Shown piece after piece: positions 25,301 through 35,348 of a stretch of DNA of 64,000 nucleotides (the stretch's first letter is position 1; each line of letters opens with the position of its first letter). The DNA comes from Atopsyche davidsoni (Eukaryota > Arthropoda > Insecta > Trichoptera > Hydrobiosidae): positions 12,985,001 to 13,049,000 of the forward strand of contig JAILWY010000026.1 in NCBI GenBank assembly GCA_022113835.1. The letters run 5' to 3'. Below the pieces are notes generated by a model, which did not search any database, was not told where the DNA came from, and saw only the letters and a program-made list of their open reading frames with translations. A program made the position numbers and the translations under genes.

Positions 25301-28300
25301 ATTGAAAACTCCCCGCCAGATAAGAAGCTGCAGTTGGAATGGGTGTATCCTTTATAATAACTTATATAAAAATACTATTCTGATTAATCTAATTAATTTT
25401 ACAAATATTTTTTTAATGTACGCCGAATTGCCTAACCATAGGCGCCATATCTTTCACAAGTAAAAATAAACTTAAATTTCCATTTTATTTAAGCATGCAA
25501 TAAAACAACAGGTGTCTTCTTAATCAATACAATATATCTACTTATTTGTTTTTCCTTAACTTGTAAAAAATCAGTTACGGTTACCGAGGCACAGACTCCC
25601 GACGGAATTTATGGGTGCTCCCCACAGGCGAGCTTCTGTACTTTGTGGCTGCGGTGGCCGTCATGTACGACCGCGACGAAGAAACACAAAGGCATTATAC
25701 TGGACACACAGAAGACATACAATGGTGAGTCGATTTTGACCTGATTCATAATAATAACGCCATCACAACTCATATGTACATTCTCGATGGATACTATAAT
25801 TCAACCCGGAATCCCTGTGATTGGTAAGTCTAAATAAATACCAAAGACTTTCACTTTTGTCTGTACAGGTTAGTTTATTATGAACTTAATATATTTTTAT
25901 TTCAAGAATTTTTCCCTACGTTTCAGGCGTGAATTGATAACCTGAAAACATGTTGTATACTTTTTTAATATTCCAAAGCTGAATAGGTTTTTTTTTTTAC
26001 AATTTCACTAAACCTTAGGTTAGCACTGCTAACACTCAAATAAAATGTATTGGCATATTTTCATTGGTGGTTATTCGTTATTTTTTATTGTCAATATTTT
26101 TGATAGTGTCTGACTATGGTTTAGTTGACTGATTGTCTTATCGGTTGTCGTGCAGCATGGAGTTGCACCCCTCGCGAGAGCTGGTCGCCTCAGGCCAGCG
26201 CGCCGGCCGCGGACGGAAGACGCAAGCCCACATCCGCATCTGGAGCACGGAGACCCTGCAGACGCTGTACGTCTTCGGGATGGGAGAGTTCGAGGTCGGA
26301 GTGGCAGCCGTGGCATTTTCGCAGCTGGTGAGTTCAAGCATTTCACGTTTTTACTTACAAGTTAAGGCGTATTGATTTTTTCAGTTCATAAAAAGCGGCG
26401 GCTTAGCAAACGGAAAGAAAACTGTACTTTTGACGAATGAACGGAAAAACTACTCATTAAATTTCCGTTACAAATAATTTACCACTGATTTATGTAAAAA
26501 TATGAGGCCGTTTACTTTCGGAGCAACAGCAAAAAGCTTAAATAGTTAAGCTACCTTCTTGCCATCAGTGTGTGTGCAAAAATTGATTTGAAAATCTGCG
26601 GCTATATTTTTAAATGTATAATATGCAAAATGCCACATCTGAATTATGTACTGTACAATTCGTGCGGTTTACCTACTTAACATATAATACTATTTTATTT
26701 TTATACAATATATAAACAACGTTTTTTGCGTACGGTAATTTTATGTGCATATTATTTTTTAATTAAAATTCAGGGTAGTACACTTGAATATACGTTTTTT
26801 AAAAGCAAGTAGGAAATTTAGTTCTGTGGATATTATCGTGTTCTTGGGTTTATTTTGGAAAACCATGACATTTACAAAGTCAGCATTATTTTAGGCAAAT
26901 CATTTCAATCGTCATATTACCCGAGATGATATCTCAGCTCGAGTTGTTTTTTGTTATTTTTGTTGCGAGGTCATAACAACATACGAGGAGGGGAGCTGGG
27001 ACGCGACAGTAATCCGAGCCTTGTTAATAACTCTATCTTTGACGATGTCGGTTGTTATATTAAGGCCAAAACGAGAAAATTCCCTCGACCCTGGGGCACA
27101 GCTTTCGACCCTAATTAGGGTATATCGTGCTCTGTGCCTGTTTTGCATATTTTCCTTTCGACTTAATAGTTACGAAGTACGAAAGCGAAGCAAATAATAC
27201 TCTGTTTTTTTTTTAATTTGTGCTTTTAATGCCACCGTCTCGGTTACATCGTTTACAACCGTCTTTGAGCCTGCATATGGTATGTGCTACCGGTGAATTG
27301 AACTCGAAATTGCGCAATTTGTAAGATTGCAATCTGCATTATATTGACTCACAATTAAAAATACTAACAGTGTTCAACATTTTTTTTTACTGCCTCAATA
27401 CAAGAATATTTGAGTCATTTTAAAGGAGTTAAACAATTATATATTTGTTTAGCTAAATGAAGTTTTTCAGAGCACAAAAATTACGCGAATATCTATTACT
27501 TTGCACGACGCTGATCAAAAATGCATTCTTGAGTATTAAAAGAAGTTTATTATATGATTATAACAATGTTTAAATAACAAGCACCATCTGACCTTTTTAT
27601 TTTGACAATATTGTAAGTTTGTATTGTTTAGTTTAAAATAATGTAGTGTGAAAAAAAAATATATATATATTATACATATATAATGATTTTTTGGAATTCA
27701 ATGGTAGATTTATAGCATTACCTAAAATACAAAAATTTCATGTTTACCATAATAACCAACATGAAGGCGAATTCGATATATTTTACTTTAGCGTTTCGAC
27801 AGATTAATCACACCCGTCGAAGACGTTCGTGTCGAATTTCTGACGAAAATTGTACTCTTCGTTCGAGAAAAACCCAAAAGCGCCGTGCATTCTATAAAAA
27901 GATTTACTACAGAAAATATTGTTTCAAAGATTTTCCATTTCCGCGAGTGGACGTGCGTCCTAGTTTTTTGGGAATCGAAAATAAATATATTCACACAAAT
28001 ATATCTTTTATAGTATCTACATAATTCGATACTTTTTTTCTTTCAAAATATTTACGAAAATACAGGGTATTTTTCATGTATTTCTATTTTAAAAATAACA
28101 TATAATAATAGGTAATAAAATAACACAAACATCTGAAATTTTTAAATGTAACTATTTTTGTTTCGAAGTCAAATAATATATGAGCCGATTCGTAGTTTGT
28201 TAGCCTGAACGGGTGGGTTGTTGAGTTGATTTATTATTATTTTATAAACTTACAGTGGAATGTTATTTTTATTTTATTTTATATGTTTCGGCTCTGGGAA

Positions 28301-31300
28301 TAATTATCGTAGATATAAGTTATATATATAGAGCGGTGTTGCGTCCAGATCGGGGTCATTGAGAACGACCGACCCAAATGTCGCAGAATTCTCTCTCGTC
28401 ACGCAGTATAATTGTATCATTTACGGCCTTTCCGCCGTTCCTCGCATGCACCCCCCCCCCCCTCCACCCCCCGAGGCCGCGGAAACTCCAAATTCGAATG
28501 TTGCGTATTTCAAAAATGGAACGGTTTGTGTACTTCGATTTTTAAATTTTGCTCTAGAACCGCCAAGGCCAAAGTTTGAATGTTAAGCCGTTTAATAACA
28601 TAAACCTTTTTTTTTTTTTACTAAATACTACTTGCTAGAACTTTATTGCCGGCAATAAACGTTGAAATATTTTTTTAGTAAAAAACTGCGTTTATTTTCG
28701 AGTAAAATAATCATTCAATGACATTTGATCAACTTTTTAACAATATATGATATCTGAAACTTTTGGATAAAAACAAGCATATTTTTTCAGTTGAAGGAGA
28801 TATAAATACTCACTTGAGCACTAAATTAAAACCAAAGCCATTGATTTTATCAATGCCACTAACGTATAATTACAAAAAAAAAATTTAAAGTCCTCGAGGA
28901 CTTTAAATTTTTTCAAGAAATAAAATAATTTGAACGCGCACACAATTTTAATCTGCCCCGAGGCTGTCATGTTTCGTCAATATCAAATTATTGCAATTTA
29001 AATACTTTTAACAATCACGTCACACGCCATCGTGACTGATTATGTTAGTCAGATCCGTAACAATCGTTTTCTTTGTTTTTATTTCCTGCAAATTATACCT
29101 TCGGTGCTGTGACCCTAATGAGTCCGGCGAGGCCGTCCTACGCCGAACATGCGAGAGCGTAAGCTCGGCACAGGTGTTGAGAATATCTACCTGTCAAAGA
29201 CACTGTCATACTAAAAATTTCACCGGTCGTATTGTTATCCCTGACATTGACAAAAAGAGTCGCACTGCAACGTATAATTTACGCGAACTCACCGTGAGGC
29301 CGCCAAGGTGTGCTTTGATTCTATGCACAAATATAACTTGTGAGAATTTTCAGGCAATATTATACAATACACATTATTCATTACATTTTAATCGACATAT
29401 CTCATATCCTGCAGATTATATTTTATCAGATTAAATATATTTAACTCACGTTGAAGGATTACCACCAAGCTAACCGGTCGATCGCCGCTGACTTCAAATA
29501 AACCCCCGTGCCGGCAACAGCCTCTAATTATTATTTTGCTTACTTCTAGAACGGGGGCAGTTACGTCCTGGCAGTTGACGGAGGACGAGAGAGCATCCTG
29601 TCAGTGTGGCAATGGCAATGGGGACATCTTCTAGGCAAAGTCGCAGTAAGTCGCTACATACACCGATTGAGCCCCCGAGCTGCAAAACCGCAACACAAAC
29701 GTACATTTGAACCTCATTTTAACGACGAATGTTTAATTTTAATTTTAATTGAATAGCAAAAACTTGAAACTGCACCGACGGTGTTTTCGCGATTTACTGA
29801 AACGTAATGAACATTTCCAGATCGGATTTCGCAACTACATTCGAATAATCGAGACAATACGCAATAAAGTACCTCTACGCATGGAGCTTTACATATTCAT
29901 GGTTCCAAGTAAGGCTTGCAGTATAAATATTTAGTACGTGGAGTGTATAACGCTCGCGAGTCAACGAGCCTATGAATCACGGTCGAGTCATGCAAACCCC
30001 GGAGTCCGCAGAGGCTCAGCCGGCGCGGAGTTTTACAGAGAATTCTCGTTTCAGTGAAATATTACTTCAGCCATAAGAAAATCATACAATTCGATGTAAT
30101 TTTTTTTTTCAAGGGTTATTTCGATCGAAATTCGCATGTCAGAGAAGGTCGCAGACGTAAATACTTATAAATTAGTAAACGCGGTTTTTTTTCAATTTAT
30201 AAGTTTCGAAAGCACTTGTAGATAAGTGGTTATTGACTTTTTTTCAATGCAAACGTTTTCTCAAATTAAGTATGAATTCTAAACTCTCATGTATGTATTC
30301 TCATTTTTAGTATTTTGTTTTGGTTTAGTTGAGACCGATCGCGGGGACTGAAACGTTGGAATACTGAAAACTTGAAGTTGCTCAACACCCAAAAATCAAA
30401 ATCAACTCATAAAAACGACTGCCAAATCCTACAGACTTACTCAAAATGATATCAGTTATGAATTTATTTTATCAACTGAAACAGAAAGGCAATTTTTATT
30501 GTTATTTGGTTTCCGAGACAATTTTAACTTATAAATTAATATGTATTTTTTAAGATATAACTTTTGGCTAAGATTAATTAAGAGTCGACAATATTAACCG
30601 CTGAACTAAATCATAAAAATAAAATATAAAGCATATAAACATATAAAAATAAAAAAATATATAGCAATTGTTTCTTGAAAATCTCTATAGATTTCACAAA
30701 GCCTGAACTAAAATAGAAAACAGAATTTTATAATTATGATATACAAATATGTTTCTCAATTTTTTTAATTTGAATTACTTTAAAAAATCAGAAAAGATAT
30801 TGCATTTTTTTACTAACCGGTATAATAAAAAGAGTTACACTTTCGTGTATTTTTTAAATTATTAAAAAATGTTGCGTATTACTATTGTGTTGACCGCCAA
30901 CAAAAAATTGATGGATTGGGTGGTTGAAAAGTACATGTACATTATAAAAACTCGGCAATCGTTCATTGTTCAAATTTAAAGGATTATATTATGAAATATC
31001 TAGAAAAAAAAACTGCTTACCTCTTATTACTTACGCAAAAGCCGTTGAAACGCACATAAAACAAAATCACATATAAATAATCATTCGTCTTTAAAAAATA
31101 TAGGTGTTTGCTCTGGATCGGACTTTTTTCAACATCAGTTGCTATATACGAGTAGATTTTTAAAACGTGGCTAAACAATCAATTCATCAAAATAGTATTT
31201 GCATGCAATATTTAGATGAATGATTCACAAGACAGGGGGTACCGTTCCAGATCATCCAAAAAAATCCTCCAAAGTTCATCCATCGTCATCATCGACCTCG

Positions 31301-34300
31301 CACACTCCTACCAAATCTCAACAACACCGGTACCGCATCCCTCCGTCAAGTCACTCCTCGAGGACTGCTCAACACCAACAGGCCCAATACCATACCAGCC
31401 CAACCTCCCTGGTGACCCTCGACATCTAGTATGGCGTTGAAGAAGAACACTCTCCTGTTCCGCCGAAAAAGCCAAATATAAAAAATTAAAAAATAATAAG
31501 AACGGATTTGTCTATGCGTGAATCGTTTTCCTGAATACTGTAAACGCGTTGAGTCGGGCCAATCAAATGAAATGCGAGCATATTGAATATTCAATATCCG
31601 TCGGTAATGTTGGCGAAGTAAAAAGAAAAACGCAATTCTGCGTATTTACCTACTCGGCATTCATTCGACTCGATAAACATTCTCGCCGCCCAGGGGAGTC
31701 ACGTGACTGGCGGGGGTGGGTTAGGTTAGGCGGGGGTGGGGGCCGTGACGTCAGCCGGCCGGCCCCCGCCCCAGCCCCCGCCCCCTCATACATATGCATA
31801 ACATTCACGAGTATGCCTACCCTACGACTGACAGAACAACAATATCCGACCGTCTGCCCATTTCTCAGGCCCGCGGGCGCCCGCGATGGAGATTCCGTAC
31901 ATTCTGAAAAGTAAGGAAACCCCGCAATTAGGGGAACGTGTTATTAGGCAACAGCCTTGTCCAGTGTCCCTGAATCGTAATTTTCGTCGGGGGGGCCTAC
32001 AAATGAATAGTTTTTTTTTTGTTGCTAATAGTAGTAAATAGCGTTTTAACAGAACACCCTCTGTATAAATTAGCGTGAAAATGGCTATAGAGAAATAGGC
32101 TATTACTTCATCGTAATATTCAATCTTGTTGCCTTGAATGTATTTTATTGCTTTCATATTCTGATCTGGATACAAACGATAGAGATTATTTTAATACCAT
32201 GATTTTCACAGTTGTTAACAATAATTCCAACTATTTTGCATCTTTACATATCTGTAAAAAAAAACCAGTTAGTATGATAAATGAGAGAAAACTAGCTTGC
32301 GAAGTAAAATTTGGAATGTGAACCAGGTATTAATAAAGTGGTAACGGCAAAATTGATTCATAATTACGACATAAAAATCTGCACCGAACGTTGTGATACG
32401 CTGAAACATATCAAGCCATATTCTGTATCAAGTCCCACAATGATCTTACTTACCTTGATACCTCTACCCAGTGCGTACATTACACCCCTGATCTTGGAGT
32501 CTACTGGAAGTGCCCAATGCCGAAAAGCTTATCGTTTAAGAGTCTCGAGTACATGTTGCTGAAGTACTGCGCCGCTCAAATCTTGTAGACTAAGTTGTTG
32601 TAAAAACCCTGAGTTAATGACACATGACACTCTTCAACTTCACGTTGTAAATACTGATTGAATATTTGTGTTACTTGAAATGTTTCAGACCCTTCAAGAA
32701 GAGATGGCTGGAGCCGCTTTTCACCCTCTGGATGATAATCTTCTAATCACTCACGGAAAAGGACATCTTGCATTTTGGAACAGAAGGAAAGACGGCTTCT
32801 TCGAGAGAACTGACATAATAAAGCCGGTAATTATTAACAACCCTATTTAAGTCGTTAACAATGCTCGTTGTGGCTAAATTTTAAAGAATGTAATGAAATT
32901 TATATGAATTGTTAATTATTACAAAGTTATTAAAGATGTTTTTAATCATCACGTAGATCATTCAATATGAAACATTACTGTTTTTCAGCCAACTAGAACT
33001 AATGTAACAAGCCTTCAGTTTGAACAAGACGGTGATGTAGTAACAGCAGATAGTGATGGATTCATTACTATATATAGTGTGGACAGCGACGGTGCTTACT
33101 TTGTTAGAATGGAATTTGAGGTAAATTCTATAAAATTATCATCTAATCTTCCCTATGATTAAGCTATCATTATACCTGTACTTCTGGTTATTTCAGGCTC
33201 ACAATAAAGGAATTAGTTCATTGATAATGTTATCTGAAGGCACATTGTTATCTGGGGGTGAAAAGGATCGAAAAATTGCAGCATGGGATTCCCTACAAAA
33301 CTACAAGAGAATTACAGATACAAAGGTAATATTTTACAAGTTACAAATACTATCAATGATGATTGGTTTTGAACAATCAACTAATGTCCATACTATTTTC
33401 AGTTGCCAGAGTCAGCCGGAGGAGTACGCAGTATATATCCTCAGAGGCCAGGGAGAAACGATGGAAATATTTATGTAGGAACAACGAGAAATAATATTAT
33501 GGAAGGATCACTGCAGAGAAGATTTAATCAGGTAAAATACTGTAGGCAAATAAGTAATACTATGAGTCCTCATACATACTGATAACTGATGATTATCAAG
33601 TAAAATAAATAACAACCACATAAAAATTAAAAGTTTTTGAAATGTATTATAATTTATAGGTCACAGCAACGACTTGTATACAAATTGTGTTATTGTAGCA
33701 TCCATGTTAATTTTTGGAAACATTTTGTCACTCGTCGAGATGTGCATCGCTTATATTTACAACACTGCCTGGAAGAACACAAAGTCTTCACCACAAGCTC
33801 TGAAAATGGACTATCAATACTATCTGTTCACAGGTGGTGTTTGGACACGGTCGGCAACTGCCCGGGTTGGCGGTGCACCCGGACGATGAGCTATTTGCCA
33901 CAGCAGGCCACGATAAAAGTGTAGCATTATGGCGGCGCCACCAACTCGTGTGGTCGGCCCAGGCAGGTTATGAGTGCGTGTCGTTGGCCTTCCACCCACT
34001 AGGAGTAGCATTGGCAGCCGGCAGTGCTGAAGGTCATCTGGTTGTCCTGGCTGCTGAGACCGGTGCAGCAGCTGCCACTGTGCGCGTGTGTGGCTCTCCA
34101 CTCTCCTGCGTTGGATACAGCCCCAGTACGCATACTTAATATCTCTATATATAATATTTTCAAGCAGTAAGTTCAGTAGTAGATATATCGAATATATCAC
34201 TTGACTGAAATGATCTGAGACTTTTATAAATAATATTGTATTCATATCAACTTATACAGCTTTAAATTTTCATTTTGATTTCTAGCTGGTGACATGATAG

Positions 34301-35348
34301 CCATCGGGTCACAGAACGGCAGTGTGTATCTGTTTAGGGTGACCAGGGACGGCTTCTCATACAAGAAGTGCAATAAAATTCGAGGTTCTCAGCCCCTGGT
34401 GCAGCTGGACTGGAGTTCTGACGGCTGCTATTTGCAGACAGTCACCGCCGACTATGACCTGGCATTCTGTAAGTTACTCCTTTGCTTACCTTATATCATT
34501 AAAACAATTAAAATGTATTATATTGATATACTGATATTTTTTTCATATTCAAGCATTGTAAGTAAAATTTTCTGAATTAGTATTTTGATGCCAATTTTTC
34601 AGGGGATGTGAAATCATTGTCACCAGAGAAAAGTCCTATTGCCATGAAGGATGTAAAATGGTACACTCAATTTGCAACAGTTGGATTCTTAGTAGCGGGT
34701 ATGATTTTATACACTTGGTATTACCTTATATTTTTATGAATAAAATACATATACTTATGTGCTTAATGATTTTTTTTAGGAATGTGGAATAACAGATACT
34801 ATCCGATGACTTCCCTCATAACCACCGCAAGTCGCTCGTCAGCTCACGACCTCCTCATCAGTGGAGATGGTGATGGACACCTGAGATTATTCAGGTATTT
34901 GACACAAAAATTGGTTGAGATTAACCGTAAGAGATTAAGAACTTAGCTGCTACAATGTAAGCCCATTGTAAGATTTAAAGACTGATTCTTTGAGATGAGC
35001 GCTTGCAATCTTAAAATATTTTTTACAAATATGAAAACAATGTAGATAGTTGTAATTTATAATTCAAAGCTTGTTTTAAATTATTACTTTTATATAAAGT
35101 CTTGTTATAGTCAAGTCAATGTTAAACATTGACATTACTAGGTGTGAAGGTAGGAAAAGATTACATTAATAAGTATTTTTTTATTTATTTTTAGATATCC
35201 ATGCGTTACTTCCAAGGCCGAATATACCGAACAGAAGGTATATAGTGGTCAGGTAGCAAGTGCTCGATTCCTCTTCAACGATCGAGGAATCGTGACGAGT
35301 GGCGGCAGCGACGCGGCCCTTATGCTGTGGGAGTTGGTGGAGGACTAG
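1..35348 (+). CDS. DCX-EMAP: DCX-EMAP: doublecortin-HELP-WD40 microtubule-associated protein (5' end outside or at window edge)
   Basis: This gene encodes an EML-family microtubule-associated protein. Exons read from the sequence are 1..595, 18406..18585, 19033..19149, 21612..21870, 25206..25344, 25575..25724, 26156..26327, 29550..29645, 32689..32826, 32989..33120, 33197..33325, 33403..33531, 33834..34125, 34286..34468, 34603..34698, 34780..34894 and 35195..35348 (TAG). All have GT-AG borders and the phase closes at each junction. Domain order is DCX1, linker, DCX2, Gly/Arg-rich linker, HELP (FYPP near its start, LEWVYGYRG), then a WD40 array ending LMLWELVED. Exons downstream of the first encode 826 residues. 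The long form has at least 1000. The two DCX domains identify the insect DCX-EMAP type rather than plain EML, and the family binds microtubules, in flies in ciliated mechanosensory cells. The start is uncertain: the first in-frame ATG in exon 1 is at 131, but the frame is open to the window edge. Confidence 0.93.
7440..7556 (-). repeat. Dispersed repeat family R1, copy 1
   Basis: The segment contains CACGGGGACCCACTACACTA and then CCTCCTCTGAGGAGAG followed by ATGAAGAAGAA. The same ordered blocks recur at 12731, 20811, 46200 and 63386, some inverted. The CCTCnTCTGAGGAG core is itself palindromic. It has no coding capacity and reads as a short interspersed or MITE-like family; which class is unknown. 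Confidence 0.7.
10215..10305. repeat. (TA)n microsatellite
   Basis: About 45 tandem TA units occur with a single G interruption near 10223. It is an unstable dinucleotide tract inside the first intron. Confidence 0.97.
10990..11340. other. GC-rich block in intron 1 of unknown origin
   Basis: This block of about 350 bases is much richer in GC than its flanks. It includes an imperfect palindrome CCCCCC-A-ATGCAT-C-GGGGGG near 11155-11174. Short ORFs occur in several frames on both strands, as expected from base composition. None shows a recognisable domain. It could be a transposon remnant or a regulatory island. Confidence 0.4.
12231..12325. repeat. Pyrimidine-rich minisatellite, 9-base unit
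   Basis: A run of CCACCCC-type units becomes a regular 9-base repeat, CCCCCATCA, with about six copies between roughly 12268 and 12322. In one frame it would read as His-Pro repeats, and in others as Pro or Thr-Pro. The ORFs across it are low complexity, so I treat it as a strand-asymmetric (all-pyrimidine plus A) repeat within a GC-rich block. Confidence 0.8.
12731..12832 (+). repeat. Dispersed repeat family R1, copy 2
   Basis: Reads TTCTTCATCAAGTGCCTCTC, then AGAGGAGGTTGGCGACC, GAGCATATACTCATGCTGAG and CAGTGTTCATGG. It is the reverse orientation of the copies at 7440 and 63386 and parallels the copy at 20811. Confidence 0.72.
14290..14800 (+). promoter_or_regulatory. GC-rich island with a possible non-coding 5' exon
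   Basis: About 500 bases are GC- and CpG-rich in an AT-rich intron. Near its end a GTACGT donor follows base 14766, and a possible initiator (GGCAGTCATTC) lies near 14648. A transcript starting here could splice to the acceptor at 16019-16020 and so feed the alternative first coding exon at 16194. The splice-site pairing is inference; transcript data would settle it. The first half (14290-14510) might instead be a transposon remnant. Confidence 0.35.
16021..16259 (+). CDS. DCX-EMAP: Alternative first coding exon of DCX-EMAP (short isoform; coding part 16194..16259)
   Basis: An ATG at 16194 opens 22 codons, [19 protein letters not shown] then QPQ, ending at 16259 with a CAG|GTACGC donor in phase 0. 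That is the same phase as the long-form exon at 1..595, so both can join the exon at 18406. Upstream in this frame there is a TAG at 16116 and no ATG, which fixes the start. The resulting protein would be 848 residues and lack DCX1. An AG at 16019-16020 could be the acceptor for a 5' UTR exon, or transcription may start nearby. The acidic DSDED stretch and GC content differ from the surrounding intron. Confidence 0.68.
16260..18405 (+). other. DCX-EMAP intron
   Basis: AT-rich, with a poly-G run at about 16588-16600 and a modestly GC-rich patch at 17640-17830. I see no exon. Confidence 0.55.
20811..20936 (+). repeat. Dispersed repeat family R1, copy 3
   Basis: TTCTTCACCAAGTGCCTCTC, AGAGGAGGTTGGCGAA and GAGCATATATA blocks are followed by TAGTGTAGTGGGTCCCCGTG. 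This is the longest copy and spans both ends of the family as seen at 7440 and 63386. Confidence 0.75.
21003..21495. mobile_element. Non-coding fold-back (MITE-like) element
   Basis: An approximately 22-base arm, TTGAGTGATTTTCCACAT, near 21062-21083 is repeated inverted near 21458-21480 as ATGTGGAAAATCACTCAA, about 375 bases apart. Outside the arms lie CAATATTTTTGACAG on the left and CTCAAAAATATT on the right. No ORF of note lies between. A block at 49785-49870 resembles the left end, so this is a repeated family. A GGTTGGCGAAACCG motif near the right arm recurs at 63100-63115. Transposase-dependent MITE is the likeliest class. Confidence 0.6.
21846..23940 (+). repeat. Minisatellite derived from the 3' end of a DCX-EMAP exon and its 5' splice site
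   Basis: The sequence GCGAGATCATCCGCGGCTCG with its following GGTACGCTGAA, which is the coding end and donor of the exon at 21612..21870, recurs exactly 174 bases apart at 21850, 22024, 22198, 22372 and 22546 with almost no divergence (T to A in the copies). Shorter, more diverged units of roughly 100 bases then continue to about 23940. Each unit includes CACGTAATATATAAACGC, CTTCATGAATACTCCAGAAA and TTTTCGGTAGGTAG. The repeat therefore multiplies an exon end, a donor and a preceding AG inside the intron. Confidence 0.93.
23941..25205 (+). other. Remainder of the DCX-EMAP intron before the HELP exons
   Basis: AT-rich except for a GC-rich patch at about 24440-24600. That patch holds a 9-base inverted repeat (GTGGACGGG at 24464 and CCCGTCCAC at 24484, 11-base loop). 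An ORF at 24218 crosses the patch but has no recognisable domain. Confidence 0.5.
25206..26327 (+). other. DCX-EMAP: DCX-EMAP exons encoding HELP and the start of the WD40 array
   Basis: Exons 25206..25344, 25575..25724 and 26156..26327. The first two encode [28 protein letters not shown] and [18 protein letters not shown], the hydrophobic EML-like protein (HELP) motif that packs against the first propeller. The next stretch, [20 protein letters not shown], begins the WD40 repeats. The donor at 25345 (GTATCC) is weak, but the family consensus WVYGYRG fixes it. The CpG-rich third exon has long ORFs in all frames. Confidence 0.9.
28878..28913. repeat. 36-bp perfect palindrome
   Basis: Two 18-base arms meet with no spacer at a central CTCGAG. 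The left arm ends TTTAAAGTCCTC and the right begins GAGGACTTTAAA, each flanked by six A or six T. It could extrude as a cruciform or form an RNA hairpin. No gene overlaps it. Confidence 0.9.
29042..29434 (+). CDS. Candidate nested gene: small secreted cysteine-rich protein, unrecognised
   Basis: An uninterrupted 130-codon ORF with an ATG start sits inside a DCX-EMAP intron, on the same strand. The N terminus ([16 protein letters not shown]) is hydrophobic and looks like a signal peptide. The rest has nine cysteines in all, including CC near residue 22, C51/C55 and C89/C94/C99, and two N-x-S/T-type sites. A TTTAAATAC box lies about 40 bases upstream, and AATAAA lies at 29498-29503, about 65 bases after the stop, so a minimal transcription unit is possible. 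I recognise no family. Base composition is somewhat richer in GC than the intron around it. It may be a chance ORF; expression or conservation would decide. Confidence 0.33.
   Translation: MLVRSVTIVFFVFISCKLYLRCCDPNESGEAVLRRTCESVSSAQVLRISTCQRHCHTKNFTGRIVIPDIDKKSRTATYNLRELTVRPPRCALILCTNITCENFQAILYNTHYSLHFNRHISYPADYILSD
29646..32688 (+). other. DCX-EMAP intron
   Basis: About 3 kb, AT-rich, with a CpG patch near 29990-30030 and a GC-rich regulatory-looking island at 31680-31910, listed separately. No exon is supported. Confidence 0.5.
31680..31910 (+). promoter_or_regulatory. GC-rich intronic island with E-box and CRE palindromes; possible internal promoter
   Basis: The island contains GTCACGTGAC (31698-31707), TGACGTCA (31746-31753) and repeated GGGGGTGGG / CCCCGCCCC boxes on both sides, in a strongly AT-rich intron. 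About 100 bases later a short open segment with ATG at 31886 runs to an AAAA|GTAAGG donor after 31910. That donor is in phase 1 and would not join the phase-0 exon at 32689 in frame. If used, it would be a non-coding first exon, with translation from the in-frame ATG at 32704 giving a WD40-only product. Enhancer activity is an equally good reading. Confidence 0.42.

Larger units (their letters stand above)
26328..29549 (+). other. DCX-EMAP intron
   Basis: AT-rich, about 3.2 kb. It contains a poly-C run at about 28449-28463, a 36-base perfect palindrome and a possible nested ORF at 29042, listed separately. Nothing else is recognisable. Confidence 0.5.
29550..35348 (+). other. DCX-EMAP: DCX-EMAP exons encoding most of the WD40 array and C terminus
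   Basis: Ten exons (29550..29645, 32689..32826, 32989..33120, 33197..33325, 33403..33531, 33834..34125, 34286..34468, 34603..34698, 34780..34894, 35195..35348). The first six boundaries are all phase 0. Typical repeat features are visible: [50 protein letters not shown] and the terminal [12 protein letters not shown]. The exon starting 33834 is placed by the frame and the family motif; the 33532-33833 segment is read as an intron. EML proteins form a tandem atypical propeller, and the repeat count fits that. Confidence 0.9.

Noticed and set aside
29096..29150. Hammerhead-like core (CTAATGAG) within the nested ORF
   Set aside because: The core is not CTGATGA and no matching GAAA with stems I and III could be arranged.
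31720..31732. Two TTAGG units, the insect telomere repeat
   Set aside because: Only two units occur inside a GC-box tract; chance is sufficient and there is no array.
33661..33833. Open segment after a TTATAG-like acceptor that could be an extra DCX-EMAP exon
   Set aside because: Adding it breaks the family alignment (SLQRRFNQ then [11 protein letters not shown]) and the phase is already closed by direct splicing from 33531 to 33834.
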